64,000 nucleotides of DNA, from contig AP027925.1 in assembly GCA_036322875.1 (NCBI GenBank), positions 310,001-374,000 on the forward strand, written 5' to 3'. Origin of the DNA: Paraimprobicoccus trichonymphae (GTDB taxonomy: Bacteria; Bacillota; Clostridia; Oscillospirales; Acutalibacteraceae). This document shows positions 39,439 through 49,893 of this stretch, one piece after another. Every line of letters starts with the position of its first letter. Position 1 is the first letter of the stretch. Position numbers and translations under genes: made by a program. The notes beneath the pieces are model-generated. The model was not told the origin of the DNA, searched no databases, and worked only from the letters and a program-made list of their open reading frames with translations.

Positions 39439-40314
39439 ATGAAAATAAGAAAAGCAGTAATTCCTGCAGCTGGTTTTGGAACAAGAGTTTTACCTGCTAC
39501 GAAAGCAATTCCAAAAGAAATGTTTCCTATAGTAGATAAACCGGCTATTCAATACATAGTCGAAGAAGCAATAAATTCAGGAATAAGAGAAATTTTAATA
39601 ATAACTACTCGTGGAAAAGAGTGTATTGAAAACCATTTTGACAAGTCACCAGAACTAGAAAGCGTTTTGCTAACAAAGAATAAAACTGATCTATTAATTA
39701 ATATAAAAAGTATTTCTAATTTAGCTGATATTCATTTTATAAGACAAAAAGAGCCTAAGGGTCTAGGACATGCTATTTTATGTGCGAATTCATTTGTTGG
39801 AAATGACTCTTTTGCTGTTTTATATGCCGATGATATAATAATAAATAAAAAACCTGTTTGTAAACAACTAACAGAAGTATACGAAAATTATAATTTAGGT
39901 GTAGTTGCAGCTCATAAAGTTAGATTAGAAAACATTGGTAAATATAGCTCTTTGAAATTAGAAAAACTCGAAAGTAATATATTTAAATGTTATGATATGG
40001 TAGAAAAGCCTAGCAAAAACCAAATTATGTCAGATTATTCTATTTTAGGAAGATGTGTTTTACCAGCTGAAATTTTTGAAATTTTAAAAAAAATAAAACC
40101 TGGTGCTGGAAATGAAATACAACTTACAGATGCTATGAAAATTCTTGCTCAAACTGTTGGAATGTTAGCTGTAGATTTTGAAGGTAAAAGATATGACATC
40201 GGGAATAAACTAGGAATAATGGAAGCTTGTGTAGATGTTGCCTTGTCTCATCCAGAAATTGGGGCAAGATTTAAAAAATATTTAATTGAAGTTTTAAATT
40301 ATGACAATATATAA
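39439..40314 (+). CDS. galU: UTP-glucose-1-phosphate uridylyltransferase
   Basis: Makes UDP-glucose for glycans and envelope sugars. The 291-residue protein has the nucleotide-binding loop AVIPAAGFGTRVLPATKAIP (residues 6-25), FPIVDKPAIQYIVEEA, the GLGHAILCA segment, the LYADDII metal motif and EKPSKNQ. ATG 39439 follows AAGGAGAG, which begins at the last base of the tRNA-Glu CCA. galU is therefore probably cotranscribed with the two tRNAs and released by tRNA 3' processing. Confidence 0.95.
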   Translation: MKIRKAVIPAAGFGTRVLPATKAIPKEMFPIVDKPAIQYIVEEAINSGIREILIITTRGKECIENHFDKSPELESVLLTKNKTDLLINIKSISNLADIHFIRQKEPKGLGHAILCANSFVGNDSFAVLYADDIIINKKPVCKQLTEVYENYNLGVVAAHKVRLENIGKYSSLKLEKLESNIFKCYDMVEKPSKNQIMSDYSILGRCVLPAEIFEILKKIKPGAGNEIQLTDAMKILAQTVGMLAVDFEGKRYDIGNKLGIMEACVDVALSHPEIGARFKKYLIEVLNYDNI

Positions 40315-40429
40315 AATGAAAAATCAACAAAGTAAAATAGTTCATCAAAATTATTATTTTTCAGTGTATAAAACAACATAATAAAAACTAAGAAAAGAGA
40401 AATTATAGAATTTTATAGGTTTCTACAAA

Positions 40430-41150
40430 ATTTTGTCTATTGTGATGTAAAGCCTACGCAGTGGGAATATAATTTATCCTAAAACTTTTGTTAAAATGTT
40501 TGACAGCATATAAATTTTTATTGTATAATGTTAATATGATTAAACAATACAAACCAAACAAACACATTGTTTACTCTGGTTGATACTGTGTCGCTTAGTT
40601 TCCGATGTAAAATTCTAACAGGTGTTATGTGTGCGGTTAAAATAGATAATAAAGCTAAAATTAAGGTTGCAAAGCAGTATGAGAGAATTGCTAATAACAA
40701 ATACAATTTTTTCCAAAAACTTTCTACTTCTCTTGCAAAAAAGTTTGATACGATAAGTATTGAGGATTCAGTTGTATCTAAGTATGATGAAAAACTATCG
40801 TTTGTCAAAACCTGTTGTTGATGTTAGTTTGAGTGAATTCATTCGACAATTTTTTAGAATATAAATGTCGTTGGCAGCTTAAATAGTTAATTAAATTAGA
40901 CAGGTTTTTCGCTTCCGGCCAAATTTGCAGTGTTTGTGGTTTCCGAAAACTCTCTTGCCGTTAGAGATTTGTCTTCAATATGGAATCCAACATGACAGAG
41001 ATGTCAATGCGAGCTCAGAAAATAAATACAGCAGGGCTTGCGGAAATTTACGCTTGGAGACCTGCTTGAGTCAGTTCGCTTGGATTTTGTTAGGCAAATT
41101 GGGCAGTAACCTTTGAATCGAAAATCGCCCACCTTTAGCGCATAGTTAGA
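40430..41150 (+). pseudogene. TnpB transposase-associated nuclease, decayed
   Basis: A left-end-like hairpin (GATGTAAAGCCTACGCAGTG) at about 40442 precedes TnpB fragments: KIKVAKQYERIANNKYNFFQ with LSTSLAKKFDTISIEDSVV (40620-40790), then CSVCGF, QHDRDVNA and GNLRLET (40925-41080) in shifting frames. This covers the RuvC Glu region and zinc finger of a TnpB from a different IS605 subgroup than copies 1-3. No tnpA is seen. Confidence 0.75.
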
Positions 41151-41202
41151 AGTCAGGTGTAATTGCTGATGAATAATGACTTTGAAGTGACGGTTTTTAA
41201 AA

Positions 41203-41832
41203 ATGGGTAAAATTTATATTCTCACAAATGATGCGATGCCAAATATTATTAAAATTGGTTCAACGGAGAAAAATATTGAAGATCGCATAAAAGAATTTGA
41301 TACTACCGGTGTCCCTTTGCCTTTCAGATGTCACTATGCAATCGAAATCGAAAATCAATTAGAAAAAGAGAAATATATTCATGATGCTTTTTCTGACCAT
41401 CGTTTGAGAAAAAATAGAGAATTTTTTGAACTAGCTCCTGAAAGAGCAGTTTCAATTTTAAAAGCTATTGGTGGGCGTGAAATTTCAATCGAAGGAAATG
41501 TTATGATTGGTGAAGAGGGAAGTACTATTAGTGATGGTTCTATACCAATAATAATTAAAAAATCTCCGATTAATCTTTTTTTATTGGGTATAAAACCCGG
41601 CGATAAGCTTATTTTCACAAGAGACGAAAACAAGTATTGTAAAGTATTATCTGAAAGAAAAGTTGAATACGAAAAAAAGGAATATTCTCTAAGCGCGTTA
41701 GCTGCAAGGTTGTTAAAAGAAAATAATTCAATAAATTATAATAATAGAAGTGTTCAAGGAACATTATATTTCAAATTTAAAAATGAAATTTTGACAGAAT
41801 TCAGAGAAAAACTTGAACAAGAATTTGAATAA
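41203..41832 (+). CDS. GIY-YIG-type (T5orf172/MUG113-like) nuclease-domain protein
   Basis: 209 residues. The N-terminal domain starts GKIYILTNDAMPNIIKIGST and has TTGVPLPFRCHYA, an HDAF helix and REFFELAPE, the T5orf172/MUG113 branch of GIY-YIG nucleases. The C-terminal part (RKVEYEKKEYSLSALAARLL then SVQGTLYFKF) resembles the DUF4357-type domain often fused to such nucleases. ATG 41203 has no clear ribosome site. It lies between dead transposons, as a free-standing endonuclease or phage- or defence-derived cargo might. The native role is unknown. Confidence 0.75.
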   Translation: MGKIYILTNDAMPNIIKIGSTEKNIEDRIKEFDTTGVPLPFRCHYAIEIENQLEKEKYIHDAFSDHRLRKNREFFELAPERAVSILKAIGGREISIEGNVMIGEEGSTISDGSIPIIIKKSPINLFLLGIKPGDKLIFTRDENKYCKVLSERKVEYEKKEYSLSALAARLLKENNSINYNNRSVQGTLYFKFKNEILTEFREKLEQEFE

Positions 41833-42180
41833 TTAATTATTTTATAAAACAAAATTGTTGAATTAGTTTTATCGATAAATATAAATAAAATTAATATAAA
41901 GTTAAGACAAAATTTTATAAAAAAAGAAAATAAACAAATAATAATTTTACCATGTTAATAAATATAAATTTAGTTTGCTCATTTTTTAATTAGATATATG
42001 TTAAATATATAATTTAAAGAATAACATAAAGCTTTTTTTATAATTTTGATTTTAAACGATAAAAAATAAATCAGTGGATAAAATTAAACTTTCAAAAATA
42101 TGAACTTAAAATAGAAAACTTGTGTAAAAATTTTATTATCGAAAACAAATATAATATAAATATTATAGTATGAAATAAAA
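41833..42180. other. Very AT-rich gap, no gene seen
   Basis: About 350 bp with no open frame, hairpin or repeat of note. Confidence 0.45.
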
Positions 42181-42189
42181 CAGCACTAT

Positions 42190-42860
42190 AGATTTTGGAT
42201 GATATAATTTAACCGTTAAGAGCAGAGAACAATTGGCCATAAAATGTGTTGTTAACTGTAAAGTCCCATGATATAATGGAACAAAAATAAATATAAAGGA
42301 AAAGGAAAAAACTATGGGATAAGTGTTACATAGATATACCCAAACAAAAGAGGCAACTAGTATAACAACACAAAATAGTCAAAAAAGTTTGATAATCCTT
42401 GCGTCAAAATATGGAATTAATCTAAAAACTATATCAAAATGGAAAAAGCGAGTGTCAATTAGCGATGGATACAAAAAAATAAAGTCTACAGTTTTAACCA
42501 TAAACGAGAAACCATGATAGTTGCATTTCGCAAATGTACACTTATTACCATTGGTTGATGCACTTTAAAAGAGGCAATACCTAATATCGACGAAAAAAAG
42601 CCAAAAATAATACTCAATTGAATTTTTCCATATTGATATTACTGGAGTCAAAACAGAAGAAGAAAAACTACATCTATTTGTTGCAATTTGTCGCACTTAA
42701 AAATTTGTATTATCAAAGCTGTATCTAAAGAGCCACAACAGAAAGTTCTAAAAACTTTCTTGAAATTTTGATTAAAGCTGTTCCTTACAAGATTCATACT
42801 GTTTTGACTGATAATTGTATCCAATTTGTTGATTTAACAAAAATTGAGACGGTATAACAG
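42190..42860 (+). pseudogene. IS481-family transposase remnant, copy 1
   Basis: A TATAAT box at about 42275 and a start region precede helix-turn-helix text (YGINLKTISKWKKRVSISDG). The DDE core follows in pieces: FFHIDITGVKTEEEKLHLFV, then IHTVLTDN in another frame and IQFVDL. Multiple stops and shifts break it. The 60 bp before it match the end of an IS1595 relic (GTTAAGAG region) as in copy 2 at 58.4-59.4 kb, in opposite orientation. Confidence 0.75.
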
Positions 42861-42954
42861 CTTTTCTTAAAAATTTTTACATTTAATTTTTACTTGATTA
42901 AAACTTTAAACAGTACTATGGATAATTGCATAACGAAACCAAAATGAAAATTAT

Positions 42955-45081
42955 TTACATATCGAATTTGTTTTTTAGTCTTTCTTCTAGAAGAGAATAT
43001 CTAACATTAGCCACATTATTTTTTACCGCATAACTAATGGCCCTTTTTTCTCCTATTAGAACGATAGCTTTTTTTGCTCGAGTCACAGCTGTATATAATA
43101 AATTTTTTTGCAGCATTATATAGTGTTTAAAAGAAAAAGGCAGTATTACTACTGGAAATTCTACACCTTGAGATTTATGAATAGTCATAGCGTAAGATAA
43201 AACTAGTTCTTCTAAATCTAAAAAATCGTATACAACTAATTTATCTTCAAATTTTACTGAAAGTTTTTTATCTAAATTATTTATTTCTTTTATTATTCCT
43301 ATGTCACCATTAAAAATTTCCTTATCGTAGTTGTTTTTTATTTGCATCACTTTGTCTTCTAATTTGAATATAGTTGCACCATGTTTTATAGAATCAGTAT
43401 TTTTATTTAGAACAGATTGCAAAACGTTATTTAAATTAGAAGCACCTGTCTCACCTTTACGCATAGGAGTCAAAACTTGAACATCTAAAATAGGATCTAA
43501 ATTATAATATTTTGAAATCCTTTCAGAAAATAAATTCGAAATTAATTTAACAGCTTTTTCTGGATCAGTTTCTTCAATAAAAAAGAAATCTGATTCTGAA
43601 TTTCCGGAAAAAACTGGCATTTTTCCTTGATTTATATTATGTGAATTTATTATTATTTGACTATCTAAAGCTTGTCTGTATATTCTGCTCAGTTTGATAA
43701 CTGGTATAACTTTAGAACTTATAATATCTCTTAAAACATTTCCTGCCCCAATGGACGGCAATTGGTCTACGTCTCCTACTAAAATTACAGTCACTTCATC
43801 CGGGACTAATTTTAATAAACCATAAATTAGCAACAAATCTACCATTGAAACTTCGTCTACTATTAAGACACTACCAACAAATCTTTCTTCTTTTTGAATG
43901 TTTAAAATTAATCTGTGGATAGTTTTGGCTTCAGAATTACAAGTTTCGCACATTCTTTTAGCTGCACGGCCGGTTGGAGCCGCTAAAACAACTGATTCTC
44001 TTTTTATTTTGAATATATTTATAATAGCTTTTATAATAGTTGTCTTACCAGTACCAGGACCACCTGTTATCACTGAAAATTTAGAATTCACAGCTAATTT
44101 AACAGCATCAATTTGAATTTTATCATATTCCATGCTAGAACTTTTTTTTAACTTTTTAATTATCTCATCTAAATTATTTTTTTTACTTTCAAATTTACAA
44201 TTACAAATATCATTTATCCTTCTAGCAAGTCCTATTTCAGAATAGTAATACATAGGAAGATAAATTTTGTCTTCATCTTCTTTAAATAATTCTTGATTTT
44301 CTATTAAATTTATCAAAATATTTACTATATCATTTTCTTGAATTTCTAAAATTTCAACGCACTTTTCTACTAATATTTCTTCAGGGACATAACAATATCC
44401 GCAAGTATTAGCAAGTTCTTTTAAAACGAAAAAAATTCCAGCTCTACATCTGTCATGAGAATTTTTATCTATACCCAATTTAAAAGCAATTTCGTCCGCT
44501 GTTCTAAATCCTACTCCTTCTATATTTTCAGCCAAACAATACGGATTACTTCTTATTTTAGAAATACTAGAGCTACCATATTTTCTATATATTTTACATC
44601 CAAAATTCGCTGTAACACCTAAATCTTGCAAAAAAATCATAACATTTTTGATGTCCTTCTGCTCATTCCAGCTAGAAATTATTTGTTTTATTCTTTTTTC
44701 GCCTAGTTTTTTTATTTCTGATAATTTTTCTGGATGATTTTCAATAACATCAATAGTATCCTTACCGAATTTATTAACTATCAAATTGGCATATTTAGGG
44801 CCAATTCCGCGTATCATTCCAGAACTCAAATATTTTTCTATACCATTTACAGTCACTGGCAAAAACTCTTCCCATTTTTGTACATTAAATTGCTTTCCAA
44901 ACTTAGGGTTTACAACCCATTCTCCCATAGCTTCTACCACCGAACCTATACCAACGTAAGCCATATTACCAACCAAAGTAACTAGCTCTCTGTAGTTTTT
45001 TACATCTAGTTTTATTATGCTAAAATCAGTTTCCTCATTCGAATATGTTATTATCTCCACTACACCTGTTATTTTTTCCAA
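42955..45081 (-). CDS. recD2: RecD2-type ATP-dependent DNA helicase (RecD/TraA family)
   Basis: A superfamily 1B 5'-3' helicase of 708 residues for DNA repair and replication. The N-terminal OB-like and helix-hairpin-helix region (GMIRGIGPKYANLIVNKFG) precedes Walker A GGPGTGKTT (about 345), APTGRAAKRM, Walker B VLIVDEVSMVD, the VGDVDQLPSIGAGNVL motif and the C-terminal MTIHKSQGVEFPVVI motif. The long N-terminus without recB/recC neighbours marks RecD2 rather than RecD. The start is TTG 45081 with GGAG nearby. Confidence 0.93.
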   Translation of the reverse strand: MEKITGVVEIITYSNEETDFSIIKLDVKNYRELVTLVGNMAYVGIGSVVEAMGEWVVNPKFGKQFNVQKWEEFLPVTVNGIEKYLSSGMIRGIGPKYANLIVNKFGKDTIDVIENHPEKLSEIKKLGEKRIKQIISSWNEQKDIKNVMIFLQDLGVTANFGCKIYRKYGSSSISKIRSNPYCLAENIEGVGFRTADEIAFKLGIDKNSHDRCRAGIFFVLKELANTCGYCYVPEEILVEKCVEILEIQENDIVNILINLIENQELFKEDEDKIYLPMYYYSEIGLARRINDICNCKFESKKNNLDEIIKKLKKSSSMEYDKIQIDAVKLAVNSKFSVITGGPGTGKTTIIKAIINIFKIKRESVVLAAPTGRAAKRMCETCNSEAKTIHRLILNIQKEERFVGSVLIVDEVSMVDLLLIYGLLKLVPDEVTVILVGDVDQLPSIGAGNVLRDIISSKVIPVIKLSRIYRQALDSQIIINSHNINQGKMPVFSGNSESDFFFIEETDPEKAVKLISNLFSERISKYYNLDPILDVQVLTPMRKGETGASNLNNVLQSVLNKNTDSIKHGATIFKLEDKVMQIKNNYDKEIFNGDIGIIKEINNLDKKLSVKFEDKLVVYDFLDLEELVLSYAMTIHKSQGVEFPVVILPFSFKHYIMLQKNLLYTAVTRAKKAIVLIGEKRAISYAVKNNVANVRYSLLEERLKNKFDM

Positions 45082-45431
45082 AATTCATCTCCAAATATTT
45101 TAAACATTAATATATATTTTAATCATAATATAAAAAGATACAAAATATTTTTTAAATTACAGTAGTATTTAATTACCCAAAAATGATATACAACTATTAA
45201 GTATAAAAAAATGGACGAAACAAAAATAGCAAAAAGTATATTGAAATATTGCAAAAACTGGTATTCTAGAAAAACGTCAAAAATTACAGAACATACAGAA
45301 GTATATTGGTTTTAAAACCATTATCATTGTTGGTTGGAATTTATATTTACCAAATGTGGCGTAAAGCCCCGCTATGGTGATATAAGCCACAAGATATTAT
45401 AATGTTTTTTTCTTTTTTTTTTAAAAAAAGA

Positions 45432-45809
45432 TTTGTATTATATTAAAGCATAGTATGGTGTCCAAAATATCGACGAAAAGTTTTGGTCGGAGAGATTGAA
45501 ACTCGGTTAAAAGAGTTGATAACAATAATGTGTGTGAAAATACAAGCGGACATAATTGAGATGGAAATAATGCCAGATCATGTGCATTTGCTAATTGAAA
45601 TAGATCCACAATATGGGATTCATAAAGCAATAAAACTCATAAAAGGCAGAAGTTCGCACTATTTAAGAAAAGAATTCAAGTCTTTAACTATGAGATTGCC
45701 TACGCTTTGGACAAATTCGTATTTTGTTTCTACTGTCGATGGTGCGCCATTCAGTGCTATAAAACAGTATATAGAAAATCAAAAAACATCTGAAAGGAAA
45801 AACAAATGA
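45432..45809 (+). pseudogene. tnpA: IS200/IS605 TnpA (Y1 HUH transposase), frameshifted near its start
   Basis: Open from 45483 to 45809 with the HUH motif in MPDHVHLLIEI and the catalytic Tyr in AIKQYIENQ. The family N-terminus (YYIK, then IVWCPKYRRKVL) is readable upstream, but a one-base lesion near 45450 splits it, so translation from a normal start is blocked. The catalytic residues remain, so inactivation looks recent. Confidence 0.8.
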
Positions 45810-46838
45810 TAACGGTTCAATTTAAATTGTTATTAACAGCTGAACAACAAAAATTGCTTTCCAAAACAACTTATGAATACATAAATTCAGTGAATGATTT
45901 GGTCGATTATGTTATTGCACAATCAATTTTTCCTAAACTTTCTTCAGCAAAATTTTGTGCAAAACTGCCAAGTTGTGTTAAAAATGAAGTTGTAAACACG
46001 GTCAAAAGCATTTTAAAAAAACATGAAAAAGGTACAACACAAAACAATTGCGGTTTTAAAAAGACCTGTCTATATTTGGGACAATCAAAATTATAAAATT
46101 CGTGAAAGTTATATTGAGTTTCCGATGATTGTCGACGAAAAAAGTAAACGAGTCAAAGTTAAAGCAATAATTTCTGAAGAAATGTTTTCAAAATTAAATT
46201 CTAACAAACTTGGTTCATTGCGAATAACTCAAAAAAATAAAAAGTGGATCGCTCAAGTTGCGGTTCAAGAGGGAACTGTTATTTGTAATGGCGAAAAAAC
46301 AATGGGTGTAGATTTAGGTCTGAAAATTCTTGCGGTTGCTGTTGTCGAAACTCAAAAAACTAATTTTTTTGGAAACGGTAGACAAAATAAGCAAAAAAAG
46401 ATGTTTCAAATCAAAACGCAGAAAATTAGGCAAGTTAAAAAAGCAAAAAGAGATTAGAAAATTAAATAACAAATAGCAACGGTGGATGACTGATCAAGAT
46501 CACAAAATTAGCAGGGAAATAGTCAATTTTGCAGTCAAAAACAACGTTTCAATCATTATAGGTTAGGGAGCAGTTGACGAACATTCGTCAAACGGCAAGA
46601 ACAAGCCGTAAAAACGCTAAAAATTTGCATACATTGATTATAAATCTAAAATGGTTGGAATTAAAATCGAATACGTCGATCCAAAATATACCAGTCAAAA
46701 TTGTCCAAATTGTAACGAAAAAAATCATGCGAAAGTATGCTTGTAAATTCTGTGGGTATATCTCTCATCGGGGTCGAGTTGGTGCTTTAAACATTATAAA
46801 CGCACCTGTGGTTTTCTGGTAAAAGAAAACCAGCCTAA
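45806..46838 (+). pseudogene. tnpB: IS605 TnpB, several frameshifts
   Basis: ATG 45806 overlaps the tnpA stop. Pieces in order: MITVQFKLLLTAEQQ, KRPVYIWDNQNYKIRESYIE, the RuvC Asp motif MGVDLGLKILAVAVV, a region with a stop near 46565 where the Glu motif is expected, LTNIRQTARTSRKNAKNLHT, and the zinc finger (CPNCNEK, CKFCGYISH). Lesions lie at about 46060, 46457, 46560, 46650 and 46810. It cannot make a working nuclease. Confidence 0.85.
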
Positions 46839-46974
46839 ACTGCTATATGCACGGACGAGGCAATGGCATGCCGGACTTAAAGATGGTAGAAATATACTTC
46901 TGTATGCACCTAAGAATCCCCTACCTTTAGGCATGGGGAGTGTCAATTTTTAAATAATGCTTTAAATTTATACA

Positions 46975-47138
46975 AAAATGTAATGCGCAAAACTCACGGT
47001 GCGTTCAATTTCGCCAACGTTATCTCCGAAGGCACTGAAAACAGCAATGGATACATCGCACCATGCCGAATTTCAGAATGAGAATTTGATCGTCTCAGCG
47101 GACGGCATGATTTTATGCATTATACCTGATTTTATATC
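46975..47138. other. Foreign-looking higher-GC sequence next to the SPFH gene
   Basis: The text here is clearly richer in G and C than its surroundings and joins the SPFH gene to the IS605 right end. A plus-strand frame reads MRKTHGAFNFANVISEGTEN before a stop, perhaps part of a gene carried in with the SPFH gene. I cannot identify it. Confidence 0.45.
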
Positions 47139-48003
47139 TTATTTGCGATTATCCATTTTTTTGCTTGCTGAAAGTGCGCTTAAAATTTGAGTGCGGATAT
47201 CTTCTGCGCCATTAGCGCCAGCTGGCAAGAACACCCACTTGATTTCCATGTTTTGCAAAGGTATGAAGAGCTAAATATTGTTCTGTCAACAAAATACTCA
47301 TAATGTCTTTTTCACTGAGTCCGCTTGATTTCAGTTCATTAAACGATTCGCTTAATCCGTCTACGATTGCTTTTCTTTGATTTGCAATACCTTCACCGTG
47401 AAGACGGTCTTTTTCTGCGTCTGCAAGCTCTTGTACTGCGTATCTGTGGCGCTGTGCAGCATTGATCGCATTCATAGATTCTTTGACTTCCCGTGCTGGT
47501 TCGATCGCTGTAATTAGCGTTTTGATTATAATATAACCATATTCCAACATTTCATTAAATACTGTGTCAAATACGTCGTGTGTGATGTCATCTTTCTTTT
47601 CGTAAGATTCATCAAGCGTATATTTTGGCAACGATGAGCGAATAGCATCTTCTACATAAGATTTAATTTGTACGATAGGCGCTGAAAGTTTGTAATAAGC
47701 ATCAACAACCTTTTGGATATTCACTTGAAACTGAACAGCAAAATTAAGATGCACAAAAACATTGTCTTTGGTTTTCGTTTCAATTTCAATGCTATGTTGT
47801 TGAATTCTAAGTGGAATACGTTGTACAATGCGGTCAACCCCGAATGGAGTACGTGAGTGTAAACCCGCTTCTGCTGTACGGTGAAACTTTCCAAAGCGTT
47901 CGATGATTGCTATGCTTTGATGTTGCACAGTATAAAAAGTTGAAAACCAAATTATTAATGCGAAAATTACTAAAACTACAAAAAGTATAATTCCTATAGC
48001 CAT
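47139..48003 (-). pseudogene. SPFH/Band-7 (stomatin, QmcA-like) membrane protein, frameshifted near the C-terminus, foreign origin
   Basis: One N-terminal membrane helix (IILFVVLVIFALIIWF) and an SPFH domain (VQHQSIAIIERFGKFHRT, PLRIQQHSIEIETKTKDN, AQRHRYAVQELADAEKDRL). As written the frame ends at 47212 with GVLASWR. One extra G near 47237 is to blame: the next frame gives VFLPAGANGAEDIRTQIL, the usual family ending, to a stop at 47139. Base composition and Arg codons (CGT/CGC rather than AGA) differ sharply from neighbours, so this was probably acquired from a less AT-rich donor. ATG 48003 follows GGAG. The truncated protein may still fold. Confidence 0.85.
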
Positions 48004-48110
48004 GTTGATTTTCTCCTTTTATTTTATGATGAAAATGGAAAATATATTGTTAGAGACAAAATTGAGAAAATTGGAACTATTTTAAAATAGTTTCCAGGAA
48101 CTTGTTATGC

Positions 48111-49334
48111 TTAACTAAGAGGTTCCAAATCTAAAATTGTTCTAAGGAGATTTCTAATCTGAGCACATATTTGTTTTATAACTATGTTTACTTCTTCTAA
48201 ACTAAAAGCATTATTATCAGACTTCTCAACAAAATAATATTTTTTTACATTTTTACTTAAAATTTCTAATTTTTTAATATCAGGATATACATCAATATTG
48301 CTAAATTCAACAAAAGTTGGTTCTTTTTCTTCAAGATATTTCTTTAACTTTTCAATATTTTCACGAGTTTCATCATTATTATCAAATAATTTTGAAAAAT
48401 CTTCAAATTTAAGATGCGCATAAAATTCATTGTAAATTTTAACAAATAAGTCACAATCTTTTTTAGTATCGCGTATTTCCGTTGTTGTAGTACTCAAATA
48501 TTTTGTATGCATTATTTTTAAAGTTGGACCTATAAAATTAAAAAAACCAGTTTTGCTAACTTCAAAAGTTGCCTTATGTTTTTCTATTTTTGAAATATAT
48601 TCATTAAATTCTTTTAAAAAAAATTTAATTTTATTAATATATTTTTTTTGTTTTGAAGAAAAAAATTTTTCATTCATATTTTTTTTTACATAAGTACATA
48701 TATCCTCCCATATGCCATCCTTAACAATGCATACTACTTCGCTAAGATAATAAGTAATTTGATCACAAACTTGCCGTGCCATTGTGTTCATTTCTGCAAA
48801 ACTAAATACTTTATTTTTTTTATTACCGGCAGTTCCTTTCCCAAACTCGTATTTAGACACATTTTTTATTAAAATTTCTACTTTTTCAATATAAAATTTT
48901 TCATCCCAATTTGTTAATTCAAGAAAATTTTGTTTCTTTCTATCAAGATAATTTTTTAATTCCATAATATGATTGCGGATTTCTCTGTCAGGAAGCAACT
49001 TAATAGAATTTTTGAAATCAAAATCTTCATAAATTTTATTTATATCGATTGAATTACAATGTTTTTTGGTAAATGTTATTTCATTTATTAGTAGATTCAA
49101 ATTAAAAATACAAAGTTCTTTTGAAACAAAAATAGTGAAATTAGAATGTTTGTATGCACCTGAAAGTCGTGAATCATCGCTTTCTATTTCATCAATACAT
49201 TTGTCAAAATTTTTTAAAAGATTCTTAATTTTATCAATATATTTTGCAAATTCTTTTTCTTCAGGACGAAAATTTTCTATTTTTTTGATACTATTTTCTA
49301 TTTTTTTATACAAATTTTTCCATTCTACTGACAC
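48111..49334 (-). CDS. Coiled-coil protein built from a tandem duplication, unknown function
   Basis: 407 residues, strongly helical and charged, with no signal peptide or membrane segment. Two halves of about 190 residues align: YIDKIKNLLKNFDKCIDEIE with YINKIKFFLKEFNEYISKIE; IMELKNYLDRKKQNFLELTN with IEKLKKYLEEKEPTFVEFSN; and FSFAEMNTMARQVCDQITYY with FSLEEVNIVIKQICAQIRNL. I find no known family. The start is GTG 49334 behind AGGAAG. It may be a cytoplasmic scaffold or an effector exported by another route. Confidence 0.75.
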   Translation of the reverse strand: MSVEWKNLYKKIENSIKKIENFRPEEKEFAKYIDKIKNLLKNFDKCIDEIESDDSRLSGAYKHSNFTIFVSKELCIFNLNLLINEITFTKKHCNSIDINKIYEDFDFKNSIKLLPDREIRNHIMELKNYLDRKKQNFLELTNWDEKFYIEKVEILIKNVSKYEFGKGTAGNKKNKVFSFAEMNTMARQVCDQITYYLSEVVCIVKDGIWEDICTYVKKNMNEKFFSSKQKKYINKIKFFLKEFNEYISKIEKHKATFEVSKTGFFNFIGPTLKIMHTKYLSTTTTEIRDTKKDCDLFVKIYNEFYAHLKFEDFSKLFDNNDETRENIEKLKKYLEEKEPTFVEFSNIDVYPDIKKLEILSKNVKKYYFVEKSDNNAFSLEEVNIVIKQICAQIRNLLRTILDLEPLS

Positions 49335-49893
49335 ATCATATACTTCCTTTTTTTCGATTTTTTAATTTTTAAAAAACTAATTATTACAAACCTTAACTAT
49401 ATTATATAAAAAATTTGAAATATTATTTATTATTTAGTTTTTAAATTTTTTCATAGACTTAATTTTTTGAATTTGAAAATTTTATATAAAATCGCTAAAT
49501 ACTTATTTTAGCGAATGAATCGTAAAAATATTGACAAAAAATAATAATATGCTCAGAATTATTATAAAGATGATGTTTCAACAAAAACCAAATTGAAACT
49601 TCAAGCATTAAAAACTAAATACCGTGGGGCTCACGGAAGTTTACGCTTAAAATGAAATGGAGCTTACGTAAGTTGGGGACACCAAGGACCTGCTCGGTCT
49701 TTAGCCAAACGAAGTGTCAGTATCATATTTAATTTTTTATTAAAGCAAGATTCAAAAATTGTAATTTTGATTGGCTGCAACAAATAATAAAAAAAAATCA
49801 AAAAAACGATGAGAACACTGAAATTAATTTATTTTATATAAAAAATTTTAGTATAAAAACTGAAAATCTACAAAGAATAAATATATATTTTAA
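49335..49893. other. Intergenic with an IS605-type right-end remnant (about 49615-49730)
   Basis: GTGGGGCTCACGGAAGTTTA, ACGCTTAAAATGAAATGGAG and TTTAGCCAAACG match the TnpB right-end remnants at 19.7 and 56.25 kb. The rest (49380-49610, 49735-49893) is AT-rich with no gene; the gerAA promoter must lie in the last part. Confidence 0.5.

Larger units (their letters stand above)
45347..46947 (+). mobile_element. IS200/IS605-family element, copy 3, fullest but inactivated
   Basis: The left-end hairpin (GTGGCGTAAAGCCCCGCTAT ... AAGCCACAAG) is at 45355-45395. tnpA and tnpB overlap by 4 bp, and the right end (CCCCTACCTTTAGGCATGGGG then GTGTCAA) is at 46917-46946. The sequence just inside the right end, shared by all three copies, is where the guide (omega) RNA scaffold of such elements lies. 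Both genes carry frameshifts. Confidence 0.88.
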
